DNA of 64,000 nt, taken from NCBI GenBank assembly GCA_017625465.1, contig JAGAKS010000016.1, positions 211,034 to 275,033 on the forward strand, read 5' to 3'. How positions within the stretch are numbered: position 1 is the stretch's first letter; each line of letters opens with the position of its first letter. Source of the stretch: Clostridia bacterium. Its GTDB lineage: Bacteria; Bacillota; Clostridia; TANB77; CAG-508. A program made the translations under genes and the position numbers. The notes under the pieces are model-generated. The model was not told where the DNA came from and did no database searches. It saw nothing but the letters and a program-made list of their open reading frames with translations. Below are positions 1 to 8,979 of the stretch, one piece after another.

Positions 1-997
1 TATATAGTTTATATTTTAAAGGTTTGTATGCAATATATACTTCTCCTATAAACTCTGTAAATTCTGCATTAAATCCTTTTTTAAATCTATATAAACCATA
101 TTGTGGATGATTTTCATCAACCACACCAGAAACGCCTCTAAAATCATACATATTAGCGTCTCTTGCAATTGCCTCTTTTATCATTGTCCATTGCAATAAG
201 TAATTTGGCATTAAATTTCTATGACTATTACTACTTGCACCATACAGATACCATACATTTTTACCATAGATAATTGGTATAATACCTGCTATTGGCTTGT
301 CTTCATAATATGCCATTAAAAGCTTCATGTGTCCTAATGGAACAAGCTCATCATACATTTTTTGGAAATACTCTAAACTTCTTATAATAAAATCATCTCT
401 CTTGCCAGTTTCCACCATTATATCATGAAAATCTTTTAAATCTTCTCTACTACCTTCTTTTATTACTACACCTTTTTTAGTAGCAAGTCTAATATTATAT
501 CTAGTTTTTTGATGAAAAGCAGCAAAAATTTCATCTTCTGTTTTTCCAGCAATATCTAGTCTAAAAACAAATCTTGGTTGAATTTCATCTTTAAAATTTT
601 TACTATCATCTTTTATACTATACCCAAGTTTAGTAACAATTTCTCTAAATTTTTCATCATCCTTTTTTATGTCTGGCTCTATTCTAAGTACAAAAGCTTT
701 ATATTTTTTTGCAAGTTCATTTGCTCCCTCTGTTAAATCTTTTAAAACCTCTTCATTATGAATATCACAAACTGGTCCTCTTGCAGAATACATTATATTT
801 CCAAAAATAGGAATTTTTCTAATCCATACGCAAAGACTTCCAACAATATTTTCATCTTTATCTAATGATAAAATAACTTCTTTCTTCCAAGCTGTTTTTA
901 CATTACCCCATTCTAATGATTGTTGAAAATTACATCTTTCGTGACCTTCTAAAAATTTCTTGTATTTTACTTTATCGCTATCTTCTAAAAATTTCAC
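1..997 (-). CDS. FemAB-family peptidoglycan bridge aminoacyltransferase (3' truncated by window)
   Basis: The protein begins VKFLEDSDKVKYKKFLEG and continues with NFQQSLEWGNVK, IPIFGNIMYSARGPVCD and AFVLRIEPDI, the pattern of FemA/FemX/MurJ-linked lipid II aminoacyltransferases with a GNAT-like fold. These enzymes use aminoacyl-tRNA to add residues to the peptidoglycan stem peptide. The start is GTG at 997, with a GGAGGAT ribosome binding site seven bases upstream. The stop lies left of the window, so about 332 codons are visible. It follows cysS on the same strand after only 24 bases, so the two are probably co-transcribed. Which amino acid is added cannot be told from the sequence. Confidence 0.85.
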   Translation of the reverse strand, partial: MKFLEDSDKVKYKKFLEGHERCNFQQSLEWGNVKTAWKKEVILSLDKDENIVGSLCVWIRKIPIFGNIMYSARGPVCDIHNEEVLKDLTEGANELAKKYKAFVLRIEPDIKKDDEKFREIVTKLGYSIKDDSKNFKDEIQPRFVFRLDIAGKTEDEIFAAFHQKTRYNIRLATKKGVVIKEGSREDLKDFHDIMVETGKRDDFIIRSLEYFQKMYDELVPLGHMKLLMAYYEDKPIAGIIPIIYGKNVWYLYGASSNSHRNLMPNYLLQWTMIKEAIARDANMYDFRGVSGVVDENHPQYGLYRFKKGFNAEFTEFIGEVYIAYKPLKYKLY

Positions 998-1021
998 GCT
1001 TTATCCTCCAAATATCTACAG

Positions 1022-2404
1022 CTATTTTTCTACAATTGTGCCTTCTTTACTATCTTTAACAGTATACCCCATACCAATTAAAATATCTCTAATTCTATCA
1101 GATTCAGACCAATTTTTATTAGCTCTTGCATTATTTCTTTCTTCAACTAATTTTTGAACATCTTCTGGCAAGGTATTTTCTTCTTTTTCATAGTGCTCTA
1201 AATCAAAACCAAGCACTCTGTCAAAATCTAACAATAGTTCTTGATATGCCTTAGATTTTTTAGGTTGTTTTACAATTTCCCATACTACACTCATTGCTAC
1301 CGGCATATTTAAGTCATCATTGATTGCTTCTAAGAATCTATCTTTATAGTTTTGAATTTCTTCTGCTGGTACTTCTTCTGTACCTTCTTTATGTTTTAAA
1401 TAGCCCTCTCTTAATCTGCCAAGTGCAACTTTTGCAGCATCCATTGCTTCAAAAGTAAAGTTTATTTGAGCTCTGTATGTTGATGTAAAATTGAACATCC
1501 TATATACAAGTGGTTCATAGCCTCTTTCTTTTAAATCATCTAAAGTATATAGATTATTTAAACTTTTTGACATCTTACCACCATTTACTTGTAAGAAATC
1601 AACATGCATCCAGAAATTAGCTGGATTTTTTCCACAATAACCTTTTGCTTGTGCAATTTCATTTTCATGATGAATTGGAATATGGTCTATTCCACCTGTG
1701 TGAATATCAAAGTGTTCTCCTAAATATTTATGTCCCATAGCTGAGCATTCTAAGTGCCAACCTGGATAGCATTTTCCCCAAAAAGTATCCCATTTCATTA
1801 AATGGTTTTCTGGTGCTTTAATCCATACAGCAAAATCTGTAACATTCTTTTTTCTTTGATCAAAATCAACTCTAGCGCCTGCTTTTTGTTCATCAATTTT
1901 TATATTTGAAAGTACTCCATATTTTTCTAGTTTTGAAGTATCAAAATATATAGTATCTTCTGTTTCATAAGTATAGCCATTTGCTATAATCTGTTTAACA
2001 TATTCTTCCATTTCTTTAATATGTTCTGTTGCTCTTGCTATAATTTCAGGTTTATCGATATTCAATTTATCGATATCTGCAAAGAAAGCATTCATATAAA
2101 AATTAGCAATCTCAAAGGGATTTTTATTTTCCCTTTGTGCTGCTTTCATCATTTTATCTTCGCCTTCATCAGCATCTGAAACTAAATGACCAACATCTGT
2201 AATATTCATTACGTGTTTTAATTTATAACCATTATACTTTAATGTTCTTCTTAAAGTATCCATAAACAAGTATGCTCTTAAATTGCCTATATGAGCAAAA
2301 TAATATACTGTTGGTCCACAAGAATACATTTTTACTTCTTTTTCATCTATAGGTTTAAATTCTTCTTTTTTCCTAGTTAAAGTATTATAAAAATATATCT
2401 TCAA
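1022..2404 (-). CDS. cysS: cysteinyl-tRNA synthetase
   Basis: Class I aminoacyl-tRNA synthetase of 460 residues that charges tRNA-Cys in the cytoplasm. The HIGH-type motif is HIGN at residues 38-41 and KMSKS is at 277-281. Zinc ligands are visible at Cys29, Cys220 (WHLECS) and the HENE segment near residue 246. Length and motif order are normal for the family. It lies between the PBP gene (26 bases upstream) and the femAB-like gene. I did not recognise a T-box leader, since the upstream gap is too short for one. Confidence 0.97.
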   Translation of the reverse strand: MKIYFYNTLTRKKEEFKPIDEKEVKMYSCGPTVYYFAHIGNLRAYLFMDTLRRTLKYNGYKLKHVMNITDVGHLVSDADEGEDKMMKAAQRENKNPFEIANFYMNAFFADIDKLNIDKPEIIARATEHIKEMEEYVKQIIANGYTYETEDTIYFDTSKLEKYGVLSNIKIDEQKAGARVDFDQRKKNVTDFAVWIKAPENHLMKWDTFWGKCYPGWHLECSAMGHKYLGEHFDIHTGGIDHIPIHHENEIAQAKGYCGKNPANFWMHVDFLQVNGGKMSKSLNNLYTLDDLKERGYEPLVYRMFNFTSTYRAQINFTFEAMDAAKVALGRLREGYLKHKEGTEEVPAEEIQNYKDRFLEAINDDLNMPVAMSVVWEIVKQPKKSKAYQELLLDFDRVLGFDLEHYEKEENTLPEDVQKLVEERNNARANKNWSESDRIRDILIGMGYTVKDSKEGTIVEK

Positions 2405-2430
2405 AATTTATCTCCTTTTAATATTTAATT

Positions 2431-5229
2431 TTATGGTGTTGCAGCTGTACCACTATTATTGCTTGGTGGATTAGCTGTTCCTCCACCATTTGCACCGGAA
2501 TTACCTCCACTAGTTGTTCCGCCAGAATTTTCGCTTGAACCACCACCGCTTGGTTGTGCTGGTGTTTGTGGTGTCGTTGGTGCTGGTGGTGTATAACCTG
2601 GTTGATCAGCTCCGCAGACAGTACATTTTCCATTTGAGTAACTATGTGCTCCAGTAGGATTTGTAAAATCTTTTTTATCTCTTTCAGTCCCACATTTTTT
2701 ACAATAATCTACTCTATATCCTTGAGCACTACATGTTGGATTTACCAGCCTTATGTCCCACTCATGATTTCCACCTTTTGGACATTCACTTGCTTGAGTA
2801 TTTTGCTGTTGTTGTGGTGGTTGTGGTGTTGCTGGTTGAGATGGATCTGGTGTTGTAGCTGCGCTTCCACCATGTAATGTACAAGTTTCAGTAGGTGGAG
2901 TTGTATACGCACCAGCATTTATATTAGTCCATTTACTTGGGTTTTGTTCTCTCTCGGGTAATGTCATAAAGTTTCTTAATTCAGTAGGACATGGTCCACC
3001 AGATATTAAACCTGTTTCTACACATATTGGTAAAGCTACGTGTCCGTCACAAGCATCTGGAACCGTACCCTTTACAAATACTTCTTGATATACTGCACCA
3101 CATTGTCCTGGAACTGCTGACTTACCTGTAACAGAACATATTGAAGCTCTAACAATTCCATCTGGCTCTTCAAAATTAGCATTTGGCAAATCTGTATGAA
3201 TTTTTTTCATAACATTTGACCAAATTTGACCAGCTGGATTTCTTCCAAAGCCTGTAACCTCTGTGGCTTTATCATAACCATACCAACAAGCTGCTGTATA
3301 ATATGGTGTAAATCCACAAAGCCATCTATCATAACTTTCGTTTGTTGTACCAGTTTTAGCACAAGTTTCAATTCCTTGTATTTTACAATATGTTGCTGTA
3401 CCTGAAAGAACTGGTTGTGTTAAAATAGATTTTTCTACATAAGCACTTTGCTCACTTAATACTCTATTTTTTTCTTGCTTTGGCTCTAAAACCACTTGGT
3501 CATTTTCATCAGTAACCTTCGTATAGAAAGTCGGTGATATATATTCGCCATCATTTGCAATAGTAGCATAAGCCATTGCCATGTGTGTTGGTGATATACC
3601 TTCATTTAAACCACCAAGTGCTAACGACACTCCCTCATCTTTTAAATTAGTAATTCCCATTTTTTTACAAAATGCCATTGAGGTTTCTACACCTATATCC
3701 ATAAATGCTTTAGCATTTATAATATTTTTTGAAAGTGCAATACCAGTACGTATTGACATTACAGTATTACTGTAACCATCATCATTTTTCATTGATTTAT
3801 CCATACCAGCAAATTTTGTTTCACAGTCTAAATATGAAGTTGCTGCTGTAATTTTTCCTGTTTCTATACCAGGTGCAATTACAGAAATTGGTTTCATTGT
3901 TGAACCTGTTTGCTTCTTCAATTGTGTTGGCCAGTTCATATAGCCCATTTTTGTACTTGTTGTTCTATTTTCTTCATCACCTGTTGCAGTTGCACAAGCA
4001 ACAACTTGACCAGTTTTATGATCTACTATAACCATTGTTGGTATAGCATCTCTTATTTCTACTACTTCTTTTGTTTTTGGATCTTTTATTTTTTTCTCTT
4101 TAATATAATCTTTTTTAATAAGTTCTTCTTCTAATACTGCTTGAATTGCTGTATCTTGTGTTGTATATATTTTTAGACCACTACTATATAAATATAATTC
4201 AGCCATATCTTTGTTCCAATCAGTATTTTCTTCTAATAATTGGTCTATAATTTGATTGATAGCTGCTTCTGTATGATAAGAAATATCTACTGTAACACTC
4301 GCACCTTCACCTTTTTTAAATGGAAGTCCTTCATCAACCTCTTTTACAGCTTCTGCTTCTTGGTCTTTAGTAATATAGCCTAATTCTTCCATTTTTGCAA
4401 GAACAGTTTTAGTTCTTTTGTTGATTTTTTCTTTTCTACTTCCATCTGCATCTTCTTTAAATGGATTGTATGCATTTGGTGAGTGGTTAATACCAGCTAA
4501 ATATGCACATTCAGCAATTGATAAATCTTTAACATCTTTATCAAAATAATATACAGAACCTAATCCAACACCATTAACATCATCTCCACCAACAAAAATG
4601 ATATTTAAGTATAATTCTAATATTTGGTCTTTTGATAAATATTGCTCAACTTGTATAGCTTTAGACATTTCTTTTACTTTTCTTAATACACCACTAATAC
4701 CAGTATCTTCATCATCTGTTGTGATATTTTTAACTAATTGTTGCGTAATTGTACTACCACCAAATGATGAGTTACCTGCGTGTGTAATAAAAGTAGCTGT
4801 TGCTGCAAGAGTTCTTTTTAAATCTACACCTCTATGTGTGTAAAATCTCTCATCTTCAATTGCAACAAATGCTTTTGGTAAATATTCGTTCATTTCTGTC
4901 ATACTGACAATTCTTCTTTTGGTTCCACCGCTCAATGTAGCGATTTCATTTCCATCTTTATCATAAACAGTTGAATTTTGAAATTTTATAACTAAATCTT
5001 CTTTGCTAATTTTTAGTTCATCACCAAATACTCCAAAAAACGTTCCAACTAAAATACCCATTCCTATAATAACAAGTAACATTAATACGACAAGTCCAAT
5101 TTTTATGCCTGTTGCAGCTTTTGGATGCTTATCTTTGAATTTGATTTTTTTACTTGAATTGCTTTTCTTTTTAGTAGTTTTTACATTTTTTACTCGCTTT
5201 GTTTCTTCGTTTTTTCCTTTGCTTTTCAT
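2431..5229 (-). CDS. class A penicillin-binding protein (bifunctional transglycosylase/transpeptidase)
   Basis: Membrane-bound cell-wall polymerase of 932 residues. A Lys-rich cytoplasmic tail is followed by one membrane helix at about 43-67. The GT51 domain has EDERF near residue 125 and GGSTITQQLVKN. The transpeptidase domain has STMK at 443-446 (acylated Ser), SKN at 500-502 and KTGT at 625-628. The start was set at ATG 5229 because AAGGAGG lies 12 bases upstream; a longer frame from TTG at 5262 would contain that ribosome binding site. The C-terminal 170 residues are unusual: a Pro/Gln-rich linker, a Cys-rich segment (CKKCG, CTVCGA) and a Gly/Ser/Asn-rich tail ending TAATP. Confidence 0.95.
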   Translation of the reverse strand: MKSKGKNEETKRVKNVKTTKKKSNSSKKIKFKDKHPKAATGIKIGLVVLMLLVIIGMGILVGTFFGVFGDELKISKEDLVIKFQNSTVYDKDGNEIATLSGGTKRRIVSMTEMNEYLPKAFVAIEDERFYTHRGVDLKRTLAATATFITHAGNSSFGGSTITQQLVKNITTDDEDTGISGVLRKVKEMSKAIQVEQYLSKDQILELYLNIIFVGGDDVNGVGLGSVYYFDKDVKDLSIAECAYLAGINHSPNAYNPFKEDADGSRKEKINKRTKTVLAKMEELGYITKDQEAEAVKEVDEGLPFKKGEGASVTVDISYHTEAAINQIIDQLLEENTDWNKDMAELYLYSSGLKIYTTQDTAIQAVLEEELIKKDYIKEKKIKDPKTKEVVEIRDAIPTMVIVDHKTGQVVACATATGDEENRTTSTKMGYMNWPTQLKKQTGSTMKPISVIAPGIETGKITAATSYLDCETKFAGMDKSMKNDDGYSNTVMSIRTGIALSKNIINAKAFMDIGVETSMAFCKKMGITNLKDEGVSLALGGLNEGISPTHMAMAYATIANDGEYISPTFYTKVTDENDQVVLEPKQEKNRVLSEQSAYVEKSILTQPVLSGTATYCKIQGIETCAKTGTTNESYDRWLCGFTPYYTAACWYGYDKATEVTGFGRNPAGQIWSNVMKKIHTDLPNANFEEPDGIVRASICSVTGKSAVPGQCGAVYQEVFVKGTVPDACDGHVALPICVETGLISGGPCPTELRNFMTLPEREQNPSKWTNINAGAYTTPPTETCTLHGGSAATTPDPSQPATPQPPQQQQNTQASECPKGGNHEWDIRLVNPTCSAQGYRVDYCKKCGTERDKKDFTNPTGAHSYSNGKCTVCGADQPGYTPPAPTTPQTPAQPSGGGSSENSGGTTSGGNSGANGGGTANPPSNNSGTAATP

Positions 5230-5332
5230 AAATTTATGTATCCTCCTTACGGTAGTTTTCAATATTCCATAACATTATATCATATTTTAAGAAAATTGAA
5301 AGTATTTTACAGTATTTTTTATTAATATTATA

Positions 5333-6187
5333 TTAAAATAAATCCTCAGTTTTTGTGAAAATTTCTGCCCCCTCTTTTATAAGTAAATTCGTACTTTTTG
5401 AAGTTGAATAAATAGGCAAACCGAGGCACTGCAAATATATCTTTTCCTTGCTCTAATGCATGTCCGTACTGTAATTAAAGTTCCACTTTTTTCTCCTGCT
5501 TCTACTACTAAAACTTTATCTGCTAATCCACTCACAATTCTGTTTCTAATAGGAAAATAATATTTCTTTGATTTAACACCTACCATATATTCTGAAACAA
5601 TTGCACCACCGTTTTCAATAATGTCATTTACCAAGTTTAAATTTTCTTTTGGATAAATGTCACCACTAGCTAGTCCGTTAGCAAGCACTGCTACTGTTTT
5701 ACCATATTTACTTTTAAGACTTCCTTTATGTGCAAAAGTATCTATTCCGCAAAGCTAATCCGCTTATTACATTTATATTTTTATCTCCTAATTCTTTTGC
5801 TGTATTAAAAGCAATTTTTTTGCCACCTTCTGTACAAATTCTTGAACCGATAATTGCAACACTTTCATCATCTAAAATTTCTTTATTACCTTTTATAAAA
5901 ATATATGCTGGCATATCTGGAATATTCTTTAATTTATCTGGATATTCTTTATCTTTAAAGGTTATTAGTTCTATTTTATTCTTTTCCAAATATTTTTCAT
6001 ATTGTTCTAACTTGTCTTTATAAGTGTTTTCTAAAATTTGTTTTATAGTCGTTTCTTTCAAACCTAATTCTTCTAAATCTGTATAACCTAAGTTCCAAAT
6101 TTGTGATACTTCAAACTTTTCCATTAATTCTAATTTGATTCTATTTGAAATTTCAACTCTCGAAAACCAAATATCATAAAAATTCAT
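5333..6187 (-). CDS. dprA: DNA processing protein DprA/Smf, read through three CGG +1 frameshift sites
   Basis: DprA binds single-stranded DNA and loads RecA during transformation. In one frame the gene breaks three times, each at an in-frame CGG. Skipping that C each time gives 283 residues: 146 codons, then 94, then 14, then 29 plus stop. Family motifs then line up: VAIIGSR, ISGLALGIDTFAHKG, IYPKEN, FPIRNRIVSGLA, VEAGEKSGTLIT, ALEQGKDIFAVPGLPIYS, TNLLIKEGAEIFTK. Two of the three restored glycines (GID and VPG) are conserved family positions. ATG 6187 has AAGGAG upstream. The C-terminal winged helix found in longer DprA proteins is absent. The alternative is a pseudogene or sequencing errors. 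Confidence 0.88.
5421..5423 (-). other. CGG +1 frameshift site, dprA site 3
   Basis: The frame set by site 2 reads GCA GTG CCT CGG TTT. Skipping C gives CCT GGT TTG CCT ATT, which is PGLPIYS, the conserved FAVPG motif. The stop TAA follows at 5333. Confidence 0.85.
5464..5466 (-). other. CGG +1 frameshift site, dprA site 2
   Basis: Frame 0 reads ATT ACA GTA CGG ACA TGC. Skipping C gives GTA GGA CAT GCA TTA GAG CAA GGA, which is VGHALEQG and matches the ALEQG motif of DprA. Confidence 0.85.
5747..5749 (-). other. CGG +1 frameshift site, dprA site 1
   Basis: Frame 0 reads GCT TTG CGG AAT and reaches a stop six codons after the CGG (TTTTGCACATAA). Reading TTG, skipping C, then GGA ATA GAT gives LGIDTFAH, the conserved GID motif of DprA. 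Confidence 0.85.
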
Positions 6188-6223
6188 AATCAAAATCTCC
6201 TTATTTAATTTATCAATAAAAAA

Positions 6224-6245
6224 GAGCATGAGAAATACTCATGCC
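6224..6245 (-). terminator. intrinsic terminator after folD
   Basis: GCATGAG (6226-6232) pairs with CTCATGC (6238-6244), followed on the minus strand by CTCTTTTTTATTG. It separates folD from dprA. Confidence 0.8.
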
Positions 6246-6260
6246 CCTAAGTTATTGTAT

Positions 6261-7106
6261 TTATTTTTGTTTTGCTGCTTTTACAACATTTTCTACAAGC
6301 ATTGCAACTGTCATTGGTCCAACTCCACCAGGAACTGGTGTAATATAGCTTGCTTTTTGAGATGCTTCTTCAAAATTTACATCTCCACATAATTTTCCAT
6401 CTTCTAGTCTGTTTATTCCAACATCTATTACAACTGCGCCATCTTTTATCATATTGCCTGTAACAAAATTTGGTTTACCTATTGCTGCAATTACTATATC
6501 TGCTTTACTTACAACTTCTTCTAAATTTTTAGTTTTGGAATGGCATATTGTAACTGTTGCATCTTTTGAAAGTAAGCATTGAAGCATAGGCTTTCCAACA
6601 ATATTGCTTCTACCTATAACTACTGCTGTTTTTCCAGCAACATCAATATTGTATTCCTCTAACATTCTCATCACTCCATAAGGTGTACATGATACAAAGC
6701 AATCTCTGCCTATTGTAAGGTTTCCAACATTTACTGCATTAAATCCATCTACATCTTTTTTTGGTGAAATTGTTTCAAAAGCTCTGTTTATATTTATATG
6801 ATTTGGAACTGGACTTTGTAATAAAATACCATCAACTGTATTATCTACATTTAGTTTTTCTATAAGTTCTATTAGTTCATCCTCAGTAGTTTCTTCTGGT
6901 AATAAGAATTCTTCAAAATCTATTCCTACTTTTTTACATGCATTTGATTTATTTTTTACATAAACGGCTGATGCACTATTATCCCCAACCATGATAACTG
7001 CAAGCTTAGGATTAATTCCTTGTTCTTTTAGTTTATCGACTTCATTTTTTAAATTTTCTTTTATTTTTTTTGATAATTCTTTTCCATCTAAAATTTCTGC
7101 TGACAT
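6261..7106 (-). CDS. folD: bifunctional methylenetetrahydrofolate dehydrogenase/cyclohydrolase
   Basis: 281 residues, normal family length. It interconverts 5,10-methylene-, methenyl- and 10-formyl-tetrahydrofolate in the cytoplasm. Motifs include YVKNKSNACKKVGI (catalytic Tyr-Lys region), LLQSPVP, the NADP-binding VIGRSNIVGKPM, and TPVPGGVGPMTVAML near the C-terminus. It starts four bases after the SH3-protein stop, so translation is likely coupled. A terminator follows at 6224. Confidence 0.97.
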   Translation of the reverse strand: MSAEILDGKELSKKIKENLKNEVDKLKEQGINPKLAVIMVGDNSASAVYVKNKSNACKKVGIDFEEFLLPEETTEDELIELIEKLNVDNTVDGILLQSPVPNHININRAFETISPKKDVDGFNAVNVGNLTIGRDCFVSCTPYGVMRMLEEYNIDVAGKTAVVIGRSNIVGKPMLQCLLSKDATVTICHSKTKNLEEVVSKADIVIAAIGKPNFVTGNMIKDGAVVIDVGINRLEDGKLCGDVNFEEASQKASYITPVPGGVGPMTVAMLVENVVKAAKQK

Positions 7107-7109
7107 AAA

Positions 7110-8336
7110 TTACTCCTCTTTTTTATCTTTTATTTTTAAAGCTACAAAGCTAACTAGAATTATTCCTAATATAACCACAAATGTATATATGTAATCTACA
7201 ACACTTTTTCCTACTTGTGGAATTACACCAATTTCATCAACTATTGTATTATATATTTCTTCTCTTGACAAAGTATTTTCTGTGCTAGTATTATCTACTA
7301 TATTTGTATCTTGAACAACATTTTCTGAGATTGTATTGTTAGAAACTTCATTTTTTTCTTCTTTTAATTCTTGAACTAATTTTTCAGCTTCATCTTTACT
7401 AGTTGTTAAATACTTAGACATAACATAAGCATTTTGTCCTTCATATTCTATCTTGTCCCAGCCATTATCTCCTGTTGCAATTCTTTTAATTTTTTGACCT
7501 ACTACTAAACCACCAATAGATTTAAAAGATGTGCCCCAACCTTCACGAACATTCAAGCTTTTTGTACTGTATACAGTATCTCCTGTGCTTGTCCATTTTG
7601 GCTCGGGTACAGTATTATTAGTAGTTGTATTTTCTGTAGCACCTTCAGGTTTTTTAGTAGTTAAATATTTAGACATTACATAACCTGTTCCACCATTAAA
7701 TTCTATTTTATCCCAACCATTGCTTCCAACAGCAATTCTTTTAGTAGAAGCGTCTTTTGATAAACTTCCTAATTTATCACTATCAGTTGATGCACTTTTT
7801 CTAACATTTAGCTTTTCAAGTGCATATACTGTATCCCCTGTAGACGTGTAACTAGTATCACTGTTAGAAGTCGCAGCCTGTTGCGTTGGTTGTTGTGTAG
7901 TTGGCGTAGTAGGTGTTGATGACGATGTAAAATTGCCATTTGCTTCTACAATAAATACTTGCTCTAATTCAGATTTTGAATTTATTTTATTATTATCTCT
8001 TCCCTTAATAACTAAATCCTTAACTTTTATAGTTGATACTCCAGCACAAGTAGCTTTAAAAGTAGCAGACATATTTCCAGGATAAGTATTTCCTGTAGAA
8101 CTTTTTAGATTTCCCGAACTTAATGTTGAACCATTTTCAAAAATTACATCAATTTTTCCTTCATAAGAAATTGCATCACTTGGTATTTTCACTGTTACAA
8201 TAAAATTTTCATTAACTTTAGCAGTAGTTACAGAAATGCTGGCTTCTGAAGCGTAAGAATAATTTGTAACAACCATTCCAAATGCTAATATTACTATTAC
8301 TAGAACTATAAAAATCTTTTCTATACTTTTTATCAT
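7110..8336 (-). CDS. secreted, C-terminally membrane-anchored protein with two SH3b domains
   Basis: 408 residues. An N-terminal signal-like helix (about 8-29) is followed by a beta-rich domain at about 30-135 that resembles cohesin- or Ig-like folds. After a Thr/Gln-rich linker come two bacterial SH3 repeats at about 165-230 and 250-315, each containing LNVR and GWDKIE(Y/F) and ending YVMSKYLTT. After a Glu/Asn/Thr-rich stretch there is a C-terminal helix (VVDYIYTFVVILGIILVSFVAL) and a KIKDKKEE tail. SH3b domains of this kind bind cell wall. A sortase gene lies directly upstream, but I see no LPXTG motif, so anchoring is more likely by the helix. Confidence 0.75.
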   Translation of the reverse strand: MIKSIEKIFIVLVIVILAFGMVVTNYSYASEASISVTTAKVNENFIVTVKIPSDAISYEGKIDVIFENGSTLSSGNLKSSTGNTYPGNMSATFKATCAGVSTIKVKDLVIKGRDNNKINSKSELEQVFIVEANGNFTSSSTPTTPTTQQPTQQAATSNSDTSYTSTGDTVYALEKLNVRKSASTDSDKLGSLSKDASTKRIAVGSNGWDKIEFNGGTGYVMSKYLTTKKPEGATENTTTNNTVPEPKWTSTGDTVYSTKSLNVREGWGTSFKSIGGLVVGQKIKRIATGDNGWDKIEYEGQNAYVMSKYLTTSKDEAEKLVQELKEEKNEVSNNTISENVVQDTNIVDNTSTENTLSREEIYNTIVDEIGVIPQVGKSVVDYIYTFVVILGIILVSFVALKIKDKKEE

Positions 8337-8359
8337 TTTAGCATTCCTCCTTATTTCAT

Positions 8360-8965
8360 TTAGCCTTCAATATTTATTCTTTCTGCTACTATAACTAAAC
8401 GTTTTGATGCACCTTCTATACACGTAATAAGTGTAACTTGAATTTTATCATCAACTGGCATTAAAACATCTAATTTTGTTGGTTCTACTTCTAAAATTTC
8501 TTTTATCTCATAATCTTGTATGATATCTTCTCTATCAATGATATAAAATTTATCTCCAACTTCTAATTCACTTAGCTTTTCAAAAACTTCATCATAATTA
8601 TGCCCTGCTATACAAAAATTACCAATATCATTTAATTTTTCTCCATATAATTTTATTGGCGCTTTTGCCATAGCATCATCTTCTTTACTATCTACAATGT
8701 ATTTGTCTAAATTTATTTTTTCAATAACTAATTCTCCTAACACATCATAGCCTTCATACTTTTGTGGCATTTTTTCATTATTCTCTTCTGATACAGTATC
8801 AGTTTTTCCATTAGTTTCTTCTGATTTTTTATTTACGATATGAACAGAAAAAGCAATAATTAACAAAATAACAGCTACTACAATTGCTATAATAGCTATT
8901 TTTTTGAAAGGAATTTGAGACCAATCAAACCCTTCTGGTTCTGCCATTCTTTTTCCACCGCTCAT
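8360..8965 (-). CDS. sortase family protein
   Basis: 201 residues. An N-terminal membrane helix (about 20-43) precedes an extracytoplasmic sortase domain with catalytic His122 (CIAGHN), Cys182 (TLITC) and Arg189 (KRLVIVAE), the triad in the usual order. Sortases are transpeptidases that attach surface proteins to peptidoglycan or build pili. The start ATG 8965 has GGAGGT nine bases upstream. The class is not certain; TLITC and the short length suit class D or E. No obvious LPXTG-type substrate is encoded in the window. Confidence 0.88.
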   Translation of the reverse strand: MSGGKRMAEPEGFDWSQIPFKKIAIIAIVVAVILLIIAFSVHIVNKKSEETNGKTDTVSEENNEKMPQKYEGYDVLGELVIEKINLDKYIVDSKEDDAMAKAPIKLYGEKLNDIGNFCIAGHNYDEVFEKLSELEVGDKFYIIDREDIIQDYEIKEILEVEPTKLDVLMPVDDKIQVTLITCIEGASKRLVIVAERINIEG

Positions 8966-8979
8966 ATTTGTACCTCCGT

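Noticed and set aside
960-1157. Plus-strand open frames opposite cysS, the PBP, rRNA-protein genes and others
   Set aside because: They lack ribosome binding sites, have low-complexity hydrophobic translations and lie fully opposite conserved genes.
2418-2693. Minus-strand 91-codon frame in the PBP C-terminal region
   Set aside because: It is an out-of-frame reading of the repetitive Gly/Ser/Pro-coding tail, with no ribosome binding site.
5760-5762. Other CGG triplets within the frameshifted genes, for example AGC GGA in dprA and many in the RCC1 gene
   Set aside because: They are out of frame (C is the third base of the previous codon) and read normally.
5333-6187. dprA as a simple pseudogene
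   Set aside because: All three lesions are the same kind (C before an in-frame GGN) and the rest of the sequence is intact. The same lesion occurs in five other genes.
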